A stretch of DNA of 9,756 nt from an uncultured Lachnospiraceae bacterium (GTDB taxonomy: Bacteria; Bacillota; Clostridia; Lachnospirales; Lachnospiraceae), in contig CANTGP010000090.1 of the NCBI GenBank assembly GCA_947653315.1, positions 1-9,756 on the forward strand, read 5' to 3'. Within the stretch, counting starts at the first letter, position 1; every line of letters begins with the position of its first letter. The notes beneath the pieces were generated by a model. It saw nothing but the letters and a program-made list of their open reading frames with translations. It made no database searches and was not told the DNA's origin. The translations under genes and the position numbers were made by a program. Shown in pieces: positions 1-8,104 of this stretch.

Positions 1-1
1 G

Positions 2-187
2 GACGGGCGGATGGATTTCACGGTATACCAGCCGATGTCCGGACAGATTACGGCGGCGGTGGAAGCGGCGGGAAAGCTGGCGGCAGGAGAGTCCGTAACG
101 GGAATGGAAGGCGCTGCGGAGGACGGGAAATATATCCTGCTTCCTTTTGAAAAGGTGGATGCCAATAACGTAGGGCAGTACCGGTAA
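2..187 (+). CDS. C-terminal fragment of a ribose/xylose-type sugar-binding protein of an ABC transporter (5' end outside window)
   Basis: An open frame enters from the left edge and ends at a TAA at 185-187, giving 61 residues. Its segments FTVYQPMSGQ, AAVEAAGKLAAGE and YILLPFEKVDANNVGQYR follow the order seen at the end of periplasmic-binding type 1 proteins such as XylF and ChvE: a strand with V-Y-x-P, a helix over the hinge, a variable loop, then Y-x-L-L-x-P plus a V-D-x-x-N motif. Such proteins capture monosaccharides or small oligosaccharides outside the cell for CUT2-type importers, and some also present sugar to a sensor or chemoreceptor. The chemoreceptor gene starts 38 bases downstream with little room for a promoter, so the two are probably co-transcribed. 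The ligand cannot be told from this fragment, and the N-terminal lobe and lipoprotein signal are not visible. Confidence 0.75.
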   Translation, partial: DGRMDFTVYQPMSGQITAAVEAAGKLAAGESVTGMEGAAEDGKYILLPFEKVDANNVGQYR

Positions 188-212
188 CCGGAAAACGTGG
201 AACATGAAATTT

Positions 213-217
213 GGAGG
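213..217 (+). promoter_or_regulatory. Ribosome binding site deciding the chemoreceptor start
   Basis: GGAGG lies 8 bases before the ATG at 226. The frame is also open from a TTG at 211, but that codon overlaps the Shine-Dalgarno sequence itself, so ATG 226 is the start (833 aa). Confidence 0.85.
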
Positions 218-225
218 TGTTTGAA

Positions 226-2727
226 ATGACGGAGAAGAAGAAATTCATTTCCATAAAAGTGAAGCTGCTTAGCATTCTGTTACCCGTGATTACCGTTATT
301 TTAATTGTACTGATCGGTTTGTCCTATTACGTATCGAAGAATGTCATGAAAACGAACGCACACAAACTGCTGGAAACATCGGTGGAAAGCCAGGCGTCCG
401 AAATCGAAGCGTGGCTGGACAAAAACCTGGCTTCCTTTGAGGAAGCAAAACATCTTTTGGAGCAGATGGGGTTTGACGGGGAGCGGAGGCAGGATTTTTT
501 GGATGCCTACTATCATTATGACAGTAATTACCCGGAGGGAATTTACCTGGCGGATGCCAATGGGACAGTGTACCGTTCCAGGCAGTATAAGTCCGTGGAG
601 CTGCGGGAACCGGATGAAAACGGCAATTATATCATTCACGGAGACTTTTCGGAAATCGGGAATTTGGAGCAGGACGGAAACTGGCAGTTTTCCACGGCGC
701 TTGAGGGAGAGGCGTCGGCGCAGTTAAAAGACGGTATGGTTTTAATCCAAACGGGAAAGGAAGGCACGGTAGATTACAGTATCCAGTTTATGCAGCCGGG
801 GCTTCCGCTGAAAAAGGGAAGTACATATAAAGTCAGTTTTGATGCCTGGGCGGAGGCGGACCGGACGGCGAAGGTAAGCGTTACGGCGCCGGACCGTGAA
901 TACAAACGCTATTTGGAGGATACGGAGGTAAACCTGACGACCGGAAAACAGACTTTTACCTACGGGTTCACCATGGAGGACGAGGATGATGCAAACGGCC
1001 GCCTGGAATTTAACCTGGGGGCGTGCGGCTCGGCGGCAGGGGTTTGGATTGGCAATGTGTCGGTGGTGGAAAATACGGAAGCGGCGTCTGTGGCGGGGAA
1101 GGAAGAAACGGTAAAAGCGGCGGACGTAACGGACAGCGAATGGTTCCGGGACGGCCTGACCAGAGTTAACATGGGATTTACCAATGCATACACAAGGGAA
1201 GACGGAATGCAGGTAATCAGCGCATGCGGTATGCTGCGGACGGATTCGGACGACGTATACGTACTCTCGGCAGATTTGTCTTTGGACAGGGTCAGTGTGT
1301 ATGTGAACAGTTTCGTGAAAATGGAAAATGCGGAATCCATTTTGGTCAATACCGAAGACCATACCATTCTTGCAGCCAGGGACACAAGCCTGATTTCCCG
1401 GAAGTTAAGCGAATGGGACGATGGGTTTATGAGGGAGGTAGAGGATAAGCTGGAGAAAAACGACTTTGACATGGCAGAGATTGGGGGCAATCTAACGGTT
1501 TTTGAAAAAGTGGACGGAACGGAGTGGATGCTTATATCCTATGTTCCCGCCAAAGACGTGTACCGCGATTTGGATCATATCAGGAATATCATGGCATTTT
1601 TCGGAATTCTTTCCGTTTTGGCGGTCATGATCCTGATGGAGCGGATTGTTCATGTCGTAATCCGTCCGGTAAAGAAACTGACGGATATCATCAAGGACAT
1701 GACGGATGGGGATTTCACCATTCACGGCACGGTTAACGGAAGCGACGAAATCGGGGTAATGAGCCAGTGCGTGGAAAAATTTATCGTTACCATGCGCGGC
1801 ATGATTGCATCCATTAACCGGGTTTCCCATACGCTGCATGTGCAGGCGGATAACAGCAGGGAAATATCGGGTCAGATGTTCGGTGCGGCAAAGCACCAGA
1901 ACCGGTCCATGAAAGAGCTGAATGTAACCGTGGAGCAGTTATCCGTTTCCGTCGGAGGAATCGCGCAAAGCGCTACCACACTGGCAGCGCTTGTGTCGGA
2001 AACCAAAGAGGATGGGGATAACGTAAACGGGAGAATGAAAGAAACGGTTGACATATCCCAAAAAGGAAAGGAAATCATGCAGGGTGTGGGGGAAGCCATG
2101 CAGAATATTAATTGTTCCGTCAGGCAGTTGCAGCAGGCAATCGATGAAGTGGGAAATGCGTCAGGGGAGATATCAAACATTACGAAGGCGATCGGCGATA
2201 TTGCGGATGAGACAAACCTGTTATCGCTTAATGCCTCCATCGAGGCAGCCCGTGCGGGGGAAGCGGGAAAGGGTTTTGCCGTGGTGGCAATGGAAATCGG
2301 GAAACTGGCAAAAACCAGCATGGAGTCCGTGAAAAATATCGATGCCCTGATTTCGGAAATCGGGAAACTGATCGGGGATGTTGTTTTGCAGGCGAACCAG
2401 AGCGTGGATAATATCAACAACAGCAGCAGGCTGATCGGGAACGCGGTGGGTACTTACGATACCATATTTGAAAATATCATGACGGTCGGCAGCTTAGTCC
2501 AGAAAATGATGGAAAAGGTAATTCAGGTGGAAGATGTGGCAGGCAATGTGGCGGCGATTTCGGAGGAACAGGCAGCGAGTTCACAGGAAATACTGGCATC
2601 GTCAGAAGTGCTTGTGGAACAGGCGGACGGCTTAATGGCAAACAGTGAAACGGTGGCAAAGGAATCGGAGGAATTAACGGATTCCGCAAAAGATTTGGAA
2701 ACGCATATCTGCAGGTTCCGGGTATAG
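226..2727 (+). CDS. Methyl-accepting chemotaxis protein with a dCache sensor interrupted by a CBM4/9/22-like module
   Basis: An 833-residue membrane chemoreceptor that should signal through CheW/CheA to the flagellar motor. Order: basic N-terminus; TM1 about 14-36; extracellular helix and first part of a Cache domain ([11 protein letters not shown] near 107-117); an inserted beta-rich carbohydrate-binding-like module about 137-283; a short acidic/Ala linker; the Cache domain resumes at [12 protein letters not shown] (300) and continues through ISACGML and [18 protein letters not shown]2 about 455-477; HAMP about 478-535; then the methyl-accepting coiled coil. The hairpin tip at 659-695 is near canonical ([17 protein letters not shown], then GKGFAVVA), so signalling should be intact. 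Downstream of the tip the usual EVRKLA reads EIGKLA. There is no C-terminal NWETF-like tether for CheR/CheB. The insert makes the sensor larger than an ordinary dCache receptor. Receptor identity is certain; a beta-glycan ligand is inferred from the insert and the GH94 neighbours. Confidence 0.96.
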   Translation: MTEKKKFISIKVKLLSILLPVITVILIVLIGLSYYVSKNVMKTNAHKLLETSVESQASEIEAWLDKNLASFEEAKHLLEQMGFDGERRQDFLDAYYHYDSNYPEGIYLADANGTVYRSRQYKSVELREPDENGNYIIHGDFSEIGNLEQDGNWQFSTALEGEASAQLKDGMVLIQTGKEGTVDYSIQFMQPGLPLKKGSTYKVSFDAWAEADRTAKVSVTAPDREYKRYLEDTEVNLTTGKQTFTYGFTMEDEDDANGRLEFNLGACGSAAGVWIGNVSVVENTEAASVAGKEETVKAADVTDSEWFRDGLTRVNMGFTNAYTREDGMQVISACGMLRTDSDDVYVLSADLSLDRVSVYVNSFVKMENAESILVNTEDHTILAARDTSLISRKLSEWDDGFMREVEDKLEKNDFDMAEIGGNLTVFEKVDGTEWMLISYVPAKDVYRDLDHIRNIMAFFGILSVLAVMILMERIVHVVIRPVKKLTDIIKDMTDGDFTIHGTVNGSDEIGVMSQCVEKFIVTMRGMIASINRVSHTLHVQADNSREISGQMFGAAKHQNRSMKELNVTVEQLSVSVGGIAQSATTLAALVSETKEDGDNVNGRMKETVDISQKGKEIMQGVGEAMQNINCSVRQLQQAIDEVGNASGEISNITKAIGDIADETNLLSLNASIEAARAGEAGKGFAVVAMEIGKLAKTSMESVKNIDALISEIGKLIGDVVLQANQSVDNINNSSRLIGNAVGTYDTIFENIMTVGSLVQKMMEKVIQVEDVAGNVAAISEEQAASSQEILASSEVLVEQADGLMANSETVAKESEELTDSAKDLETHICRFRV
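634..1074 (+). other. CBM4/9/22-like carbohydrate-binding module encoded inside the chemoreceptor sensor
   Basis: Residues about 137-283 of the chemoreceptor do not look like Cache sequence. They read like a CBM_4_9 beta-sandwich: opening HGDFSE (138-143), a W-Q-F strand, a central DYSIQF (183-188), the very typical [12 protein letters not shown] segment ending at 209, a [12 protein letters not shown] strand, an L-E-F-N-L-G strand, and the closing V-W-I-G-N-V-S-V-V (up to 281). Family knowledge: these modules bind single glycan chains such as beta-glucans or xylans in secreted glycoside hydrolases. Here the module sits outside the membrane in the distal, ligand-binding half of the sensor. Assignment is by pattern recognition only; a generic galactose-binding-like fold with no sugar affinity remains possible. 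Confidence 0.75.
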
Positions 2728-2753
2728 GACGGAGCCGGAAGGCATGGAAAATC

Positions 2754-2773
2754 CCCGCCTTGAAAAAGGCGGG
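2754..2773 (+). other. Intercistronic hairpin with GAAA tetraloop between the chemoreceptor and phosphorylase genes
   Basis: CCCGCCTT (2754-2761) and AAGGCGGG (2766-2773) form a perfect 8-bp stem closed by a GAAA loop, a stable GNRA-type tetraloop. It is followed by AATAAATAG rather than a T-tract, so it is a poor intrinsic terminator. It lies 16 bases before the AGGAGG (2790-2795) of the next gene. A role as a 3' exonuclease barrier, a processing site or a partial terminator that sets separate levels for receptor and enzymes is inferred. Confidence 0.6.
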
Positions 2774-2805
2774 AATAAATAGAAAAGACAGGAGGATTTG
2801 AAAGT

Positions 2806-5511
2806 ATGGAAGCAATCAGGTTTTTAGGCAGGGACGGGACATTTTCTTTGGAACAGCCGGAAAATTACAGTTATCTTTATTTTCCGGTTGCGGGTGAGAA
2901 GGGAATCAAAAGTTCCCTGACACCGAATTTCGGGGGCGACATAAAGGTAAACCAAAATGCGTTCCTGATGGAGCCGGTCAGTGCGGAAAATCTTCACAAC
3001 AACCGTTCCGGAAGGAATTTTTGGTGCATGGTGGAAGGCGTGGGCGCGTGGTCCGCAGTAGGGGCATCCGCGGAGGAGGAAAGCGCAAAGTTTTCGGAAC
3101 GCCAGGATAAGAGCACACTGACGGCAGGGTTTATGTGGCAGACCGTGAAAAGAAAGTCGGAAAAATACCGGCTGGAAGCGGAGGTAACGTCTTTTGTGCC
3201 TTTGGAACACGATGTGGAAATCATGCATGTGGAACTGCGTAATTTGGCAGGGGAGGCGCAGAGCGTTACGCCTACGGCGGCAATCCCCATTTTCGGGAGG
3301 AGCGCGGACAATATCAGGGACCACCGGCACGTGACTTCCCTGCTGCACCGGATCAAAACCACGGATTACGGCGTATACGTGAAGCCTACCCTCTCCTTTG
3401 ACGAACGGGGACACCGGAAAAACACTATGACTTATTTTGTATGCGGAATAACCGGAAACGGGGAGAAACCCAGGGACTTTTATCCGGTAGCGGAAGAATT
3501 TATTGGTGAGGGCGGAAGTTATTCCCAACCGCGGAAAATCCTGGAAAACGGGGAAGGGGTACCGGGGGGAAGCTGCATGGAAGGAAAAGAAGCGGTGGGC
3601 GGCATCCGTTTTCCCCAAGTGGTTTTGGAAGCGGGGGAAACGGTGTCCTATACCATCGTTATGGGCGTGACGGAGCGGGAGGAGGAAGCGGAAGCTGTTT
3701 TAGCGGCTTATGCAACCGCCCAAAAAGTGAAAGAAGCAAAAGAGCGGGCAAACGCGTACTGGCAGGAGAAGGTCAACGTAACGTTTGACACGGGGGATGC
3801 CGGATATGACAATCTGATGCGTTGGATTAGTTTCCAGCCGGTTTTAAGGCGTATTTACGGCTGTTCCTTCCTGCCGCACCATGATTACGGAAGGGGCGGA
3901 AGGGGATGGCGCGATTTATGGCAGGACTGTCTGTCCCTGTTGATTATGGACCCGGACGGCGTCCGCAGGATGATTTTGGATAATTACGGCGGCGTAAGGA
4001 TTGACGGAACCAACGCTACCATTATCGGGGAAAAGCAGGGGGAATTTATTGCGGACAGGAACGGCATTGCGAGGGTTTGGATGGACCACGGAGTCTGGCC
4101 GTTCCTGACAACGAAGCTCTATATCGACCAAACCGGGGACATCGGTATCTTGCAGGAAAAAACGGCGTACTTCAAGGATGAACAGACGGAGCGGGGAAAC
4201 GGACTGGATACCGGCTGGGCTCCGTCGTACGGGCTGCGGCAGAAATGCGTGAACGGGGAAGTGTATGAGGGAAGTATTTTGGAACATTTGCTGCTCCAAC
4301 ATTTGTGCGCCTTTTATGAGGTGGGAGGGCATAACCATATCCGGCTCCGGGGCGCGGATTGGAACGATGCGCTGGATATGGCGGCAGAAAACGGGGAAAG
4401 CGTGGCATTTACCTGTGCTTATGCCGGGAACATGATGCGTCTGTCAAAACTGCTTACGGTTTTGGAAGAAAAGTTCGGCCGGAAACAGGTGGAACTGCTG
4501 CAGGAAATGGAGGTGCTTTTACGGGATGATATCCGGCTTTATGACAATGTGGAGGCAAAACGGGAACTTTTGAAAGATTTTCTGTTTCGTTGCAGGCATG
4601 AGGTCAGCGGGATGAAGGTAACGGTTGCCGTCAGGGATTTGGCGGAGAACTTAAAACATAAGGCAGAGTGGATCCAAAACCATATCCGCAGTACGGAATG
4701 GATTGGGGGAGACCGGGAAGAAGGATGGTTTAACGGTTATTATGACAATGACGGGGAGCAGGTGGAAGGATATTCCGCGCAGGGCGTCAGGATGATGCTT
4801 ACCGGCCAGGTATTCGCCATCATGGGAGGAACCGCCACGGACAGCCAGATTAGGAAAATCTGTAAAAGCGCGGACCGCTATCTTTACCAAAAGGAAACAG
4901 GGGGTTACCGTCTGAATACGGATTTTCATGAATTAAAATTCAATCTTGGCAGGATGTTCGGTTTTGCCTACGGGGAAAAGGAAAACGGGGCGGTATTTTC
5001 CCATATGACGGTCATGTATGCCAACGCACTTTACCAACGGGGCTTTGTGGAAGAAGGCCATAAGGCGCTTAAGACGCTGGCGGATGCCGCCCTGCGGTTT
5101 GGGGTCAGTAAGATTTATCCGGGAATACCGGAATATTTTAACGGAAGCGGGAGGGGCATGTACCATTACCTGACGGGAGCCGCAAGCTGGTATATGCTGA
5201 CCGCCGTTACGGAAGTGTTCGGGGTACGCGGGGAAACCGGGGACATGGTAATCCGTCCGAAACTGTTGGCGGAACAGTTCGACGCGGAAGGAAACGCGGG
5301 ACTGTGGCTGCACTTTGCGCAGAAAAAGTTCCATGTGCGCTTCCAAAACCCCCAGCGTTTGACGTATGGGGAATATATGGTAAAAAGAGCGGTCTGTGAC
5401 GGTAAGACCGAGTTTTTGGGGAGCGGGGACTGCGTATCCCTTGACAGGGAAACCATCGTGTCACTGACGGATGAATTGCATGAAATAGAAGTGGAACTGG
5501 AGCGGAAATAA
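2806..5511 (+). CDS. GH94 family phosphorylase, 901 aa, divergent long form (beta-glucoside specificity unresolved)
   Basis: Intracellular enzyme (no signal peptide) predicted to cleave a beta-linked di- or oligosaccharide with inorganic phosphate, releasing a sugar 1-phosphate. Visible parts: N-terminal beta-sandwich to about residue 290, a helical linker (ANAYWQEKV near 315-323), then the (alpha/alpha)6 barrel. RGWRDLWQD (366-374) matches the family's G-x-R-D-x-x-Q-D site, GADWNDA (516-522) carries the catalytic acid Asp, ENGAVFSH (726-733) holds the phosphate-site His, and YLTGAASW (788-795) supplies the Thr-Gly pair. All key groups are therefore present. It lacks the GYFDxxxREYVI opening of cellobiose and chitobiose phosphorylases and starts instead with IRFLGRDGTFSLEQPENY. 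Roughly 900 residues is longer than the classic ~800-aa enzymes and near the size I recall for laminaribiose phosphorylases, which is a weak clue. ATG chosen from AGGAGG at 2790-2795. It ends 17 bases before the next phosphorylase gene, so the pair is surely co-translated from one message. Confidence 0.88.
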   Translation: MEAIRFLGRDGTFSLEQPENYSYLYFPVAGEKGIKSSLTPNFGGDIKVNQNAFLMEPVSAENLHNNRSGRNFWCMVEGVGAWSAVGASAEEESAKFSERQDKSTLTAGFMWQTVKRKSEKYRLEAEVTSFVPLEHDVEIMHVELRNLAGEAQSVTPTAAIPIFGRSADNIRDHRHVTSLLHRIKTTDYGVYVKPTLSFDERGHRKNTMTYFVCGITGNGEKPRDFYPVAEEFIGEGGSYSQPRKILENGEGVPGGSCMEGKEAVGGIRFPQVVLEAGETVSYTIVMGVTEREEEAEAVLAAYATAQKVKEAKERANAYWQEKVNVTFDTGDAGYDNLMRWISFQPVLRRIYGCSFLPHHDYGRGGRGWRDLWQDCLSLLIMDPDGVRRMILDNYGGVRIDGTNATIIGEKQGEFIADRNGIARVWMDHGVWPFLTTKLYIDQTGDIGILQEKTAYFKDEQTERGNGLDTGWAPSYGLRQKCVNGEVYEGSILEHLLLQHLCAFYEVGGHNHIRLRGADWNDALDMAAENGESVAFTCAYAGNMMRLSKLLTVLEEKFGRKQVELLQEMEVLLRDDIRLYDNVEAKRELLKDFLFRCRHEVSGMKVTVAVRDLAENLKHKAEWIQNHIRSTEWIGGDREEGWFNGYYDNDGEQVEGYSAQGVRMMLTGQVFAIMGGTATDSQIRKICKSADRYLYQKETGGYRLNTDFHELKFNLGRMFGFAYGEKENGAVFSHMTVMYANALYQRGFVEEGHKALKTLADAALRFGVSKIYPGIPEYFNGSGRGMYHYLTGAASWYMLTAVTEVFGVRGETGDMVIRPKLLAEQFDAEGNAGLWLHFAQKKFHVRFQNPQRLTYGEYMVKRAVCDGKTEFLGSGDCVSLDRETIVSLTDELHEIEVELERK

Positions 5512-5528
5512 AAGAAGGAGAATCTGAT

Positions 5529-7943
5529 ATGGAATATGGTTATTTTGATGATGAAAAAAGGGAATATGTAATAAACCGTCCCGATACGCCCGCTCCGTGG
5601 GCAAATTATCTGGGCTCCCCCGAATACGGAGCAATTATCTCAAACAACGCAGGCGGGTACAGTTTTGCAAAGTCGGGGGCGAACGGTAGAATCCTGCGGT
5701 ATGTTTTTAACGGTTTTGACCAGCCGGGGCGTTATGTTTATCTGCGGGACGGCAAAACCGGGGATTACTGGTCCGCTTCCTGGCAGCCGGTGGGAAAGGA
5801 TCCTGCGGTTTATAAAAGCGAGTGCCGCCATGGGACGGCGTATACAAAGATGCTTGCCGATTATGCCGGCATCCATTCGGAAGTCCTGTATTATGTTCCG
5901 CTGGGTGCGGAATATGAGGTGTGGAATGTGGAAATCGGGAACCGTTCCGGGGAAGTCAGGGAGTTAAGCATTACGGGATATGCGGAATTTACCAACAGCA
6001 ATCTTTATGAGCAAGACCAGGTGAACCTGCAGTATTCCCAATTCATTACCCGCACCGTTTTTAACGGCGACCGGATCGTGCAGTTGATCCACGGAAATCT
6101 GGACGGTTTGGAAGACGGAAAGGATGTGGATGACAAAACGGTTATCGAACGGTTTTTCGGATTGGCGGGAACGGACGTATCTTCCTACTGCGGGGACAAG
6201 GAAGCATTCCTTGGACGTTACCACGGATACGGCAATCCGGAAAGCGTTATCCGCGGGGAACTCGGAGGGGAGCTGAATTATAACGAAAACGGCTGCGGCG
6301 CGCTTTGCGCCAAAGTAAGACTGGAGCCAGGGGAAACAAAGCAATTGGCATTTATCCTCGGAATGAAAGGGGACGCGCAGGCAGGACGGATATTGGACCG
6401 CTACAAAAAACCGGAAGAAATCTGCAGGAAGGAGTTAGGGGAGCTGGTTTCCCACTGGCATGGGAAACTGTCCCGTTTTCAGGTTAAGACGCCGAGCGCG
6501 GAATTCAATACCATGGTGAATACATGGAATGCCTATAACTGTTTCATGACTTTTATTTGGTCGCGTGCGGCTTCCTTCATTTACTGCGGACTGCGCAACG
6601 GATACGGGTACCGTGATACGGTGCAGGATATTCAGGGCATTCTTCATTTGGCGCCGGAAATGGCGGTGGAAAAAATCCGTTTCATGCTTTCCGCGCAGGC
6701 GGATAACGGCGGGGGACTGCCGCTTGTCAAATTTACCCATAACGCGGGGCATGAGGATACGCCGGATGACGCGTCTTATGTAAAGGAAACGGGACATCCC
6801 GCATACCGGGCGGACGATGCCCTGTGGCTGTTCCCTACCGTTTACAAATATGTGGCGGAAACCGGGGACCTCTCTTTTATGGATGAAGTGATTCCGTTTG
6901 CCAACCGGGGGGAGGGGACGGTGTACGAACATTTGAAGCGTGCCATCGATTTTTCCATGAACCGCCTGGGGAGCCACGGGATGCCTGCCGGGCTGTATGC
7001 GGACTGGAATGACTGTTTGAGGCTCGGAAAGGAAGGGGAATCCACATTCGTGGCATTCCAGTTCTATCTTGCCATGTCCGTTTTAAGAAAGTTTGCGGAG
7101 TATAAGGGGGACCGGGAATATATCGGCTATTTGGAGCGGGAGCAGGAAAAGCTCGGAAAAACGGTACAAGAGCTGTGCTGGGATGAAGACCGTTTTATCC
7201 GCGGTTTCACGCAGGAAGGGGAAGTCATCGGGAAGCGCACGGACCCGGAAGCAAATCTGTGGCTGAATCCGCAGAGCTGGGCGGTTATCAGCGGGTTGGC
7301 GCAGGGGGAACAGGCGGATACGGCATTGGATGCGGTATACCGAAAATTAAATACGCAGTACGGCGCCGTCCTGATGGACCCGCCATACCACAATCATGCG
7401 TTTGACGGGGCGCTTGCCGTTATCTACAATGCCGGGACAAAGGAGAATGCGGGTATTTTCTCCCAGTCGCAGGGCTGGATTATTCTTGCGGAAGCGCTTC
7501 GCGGGCACGGGGAACGTGCTTTTGGCTACTTTATGGAAAATGCGCCTGCCGCGCAAAATGACAAGGCGGAAATCCGCAGGCTGGAGCCGTATTGTTACGG
7601 GCAGTTTACGGAAGGGAAGGACAGTCCGCACTTTGGGCGTTCCCATGTGCACTGGCTGACGGGCACGGCATCCACCGTTATGGTAGGCTGCGTGGAAGGA
7701 ATTTTGGGGATACGCCCGGACTTTTACGGGCTCACGATAGCCCCCTCCATTCCGAAGGATTGGGAGATTCTTGAGATTGATAAGGATTTCAGGGGTTGTC
7801 ACCTGCATATCGTAATCCGCAACGGCAGTCATGCGGAGTCGGGGTGCGGAAAACTGACGGTGGACGGAAAGAAAATGGAAGGAAATTATATTCCCGCCGG
7901 ACTGCTCCGGGATTGGACGGAAATTATTCTTGACATGCCGTGA
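5529..7943 (+). CDS. GH94 family phosphorylase, 804 aa, chitobiose/cellobiose phosphorylase-like, with altered phosphate site
   Basis: Cytosolic phosphorylase of the classic ~800-residue type. The opening GYFDDEKREYVINRPDTPAPW is close to N,N'-diacetylchitobiose, cellobiose and cellobionate phosphorylases, followed by the beta-sandwich segments NAGGYSF and YWSASWQPV. In the barrel are GYGYRDTVQD (358-367), YADWNDC (490-496, catalytic acid Asp) and WLTGTAS (710-716). The stretch ENAGIFSQSQGW (639-650) has Gln646 where the related enzymes have the phosphate-contacting His (His644 in the Vibrio chitobiose phosphorylase; the Thr-Gly pair is offset by the same two residues, which supports the alignment). 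The enzyme may use phosphate differently, have other specificity, or belong to an uncharacterised clade. AAGGAG at 5515-5520 fixes ATG 5529. It is paired with the 901-aa phosphorylase and followed by an importer, so a beta-linked disaccharide is the likely substrate. Cellobiose, chitobiose and cellobionate cannot be separated by eye. Confidence 0.9.
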   Translation: MEYGYFDDEKREYVINRPDTPAPWANYLGSPEYGAIISNNAGGYSFAKSGANGRILRYVFNGFDQPGRYVYLRDGKTGDYWSASWQPVGKDPAVYKSECRHGTAYTKMLADYAGIHSEVLYYVPLGAEYEVWNVEIGNRSGEVRELSITGYAEFTNSNLYEQDQVNLQYSQFITRTVFNGDRIVQLIHGNLDGLEDGKDVDDKTVIERFFGLAGTDVSSYCGDKEAFLGRYHGYGNPESVIRGELGGELNYNENGCGALCAKVRLEPGETKQLAFILGMKGDAQAGRILDRYKKPEEICRKELGELVSHWHGKLSRFQVKTPSAEFNTMVNTWNAYNCFMTFIWSRAASFIYCGLRNGYGYRDTVQDIQGILHLAPEMAVEKIRFMLSAQADNGGGLPLVKFTHNAGHEDTPDDASYVKETGHPAYRADDALWLFPTVYKYVAETGDLSFMDEVIPFANRGEGTVYEHLKRAIDFSMNRLGSHGMPAGLYADWNDCLRLGKEGESTFVAFQFYLAMSVLRKFAEYKGDREYIGYLEREQEKLGKTVQELCWDEDRFIRGFTQEGEVIGKRTDPEANLWLNPQSWAVISGLAQGEQADTALDAVYRKLNTQYGAVLMDPPYHNHAFDGALAVIYNAGTKENAGIFSQSQGWIILAEALRGHGERAFGYFMENAPAAQNDKAEIRRLEPYCYGQFTEGKDSPHFGRSHVHWLTGTASTVMVGCVEGILGIRPDFYGLTIAPSIPKDWEILEIDKDFRGCHLHIVIRNGSHAESGCGKLTVDGKKMEGNYIPAGLLRDWTEIILDMP

Positions 7944-7967
7944 GGGAACCGGAAAAAACAGAAAAAA

Positions 7968-7982
7968 ATAAAATTATTTTAT
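7968..7982. repeat. 15-bp AT-rich palindrome upstream of the binding-protein promoter
   Basis: ATAAAAT, one central T, then ATTTTAT forms a perfect dyad. It lies just upstream of the proposed -35 element. With no loop it would not fold well as RNA, so a DNA-level operator or upstream element is the more natural reading. The tract is A/T-only, and chance symmetry in such sequence is common. Confidence 0.3.
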
Positions 7983-7991
7983 GACATGATT

Positions 7992-8021
7992 TTGATATTT
8001 TTCGTATTTATTTTGTATATT
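7992..8021 (+). promoter_or_regulatory. Probable sigma-A promoter for the transporter genes
   Basis: The 161-base gap 7944-8104 drops sharply in GC compared with its coding flanks, as promoters in these bacteria often do. TTGATA (7992-7997) and TATATT (8016-8021) are 18 bases apart and would start transcription near 8028, leaving a leader of about 75 bases before ATG 8105. A second perfect TATAAT at 8040-8045 has no convincing -35 at 16-18 bases. No GC-rich hairpin with a T-tract follows the phosphorylase stop, so read-through from upstream is also likely. No clear catabolite-repression (cre) box was found. Confidence 0.5.
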
Positions 8022-8104
8022 ACGGGGTGGGGAAAAAGATATAATACGTTTTGTAAAGCAGCAGGATACATAGAAAATAATCAGAAAAACAGGAGGATTC
8101 TAAC

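Noticed and set aside
211..225. Alternative TTG start for the chemoreceptor
   Set aside because: It overlaps the GGAGG ribosome binding site that is correctly spaced for ATG 226.
742..2420. Several minus-strand open frames (742-1362, 960-1490, 1872-2420)
   Set aside because: All are antisense to the chemoreceptor gene, overlap each other in part, and have compositions typical of shadows of a GC-biased coding strand.
2824..3618. 264-aa open frame on the minus strand
   Set aside because: It lies wholly inside the 901-aa GH94 gene, is Arg/His/Pro/Phe-rich as expected of an antisense shadow, resembles no family I recognise, and has no convincing own context.
7930..7935. Consensus TTGACA at the end of the second phosphorylase gene
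   Set aside because: No -10-like element lies 16-18 bases downstream; the sequence there is an A-run.
7944..7990. Intrinsic terminator after the phosphorylase genes
   Set aside because: There is no GC-rich stem; the only symmetry is an A/T palindrome without a loop.
8046..8062. Possible catabolite-repression (cre) box around TTGTAAAGCAGCAGG
   Set aside because: It matches only the left half and lacks the central CG and the right-half symmetry.
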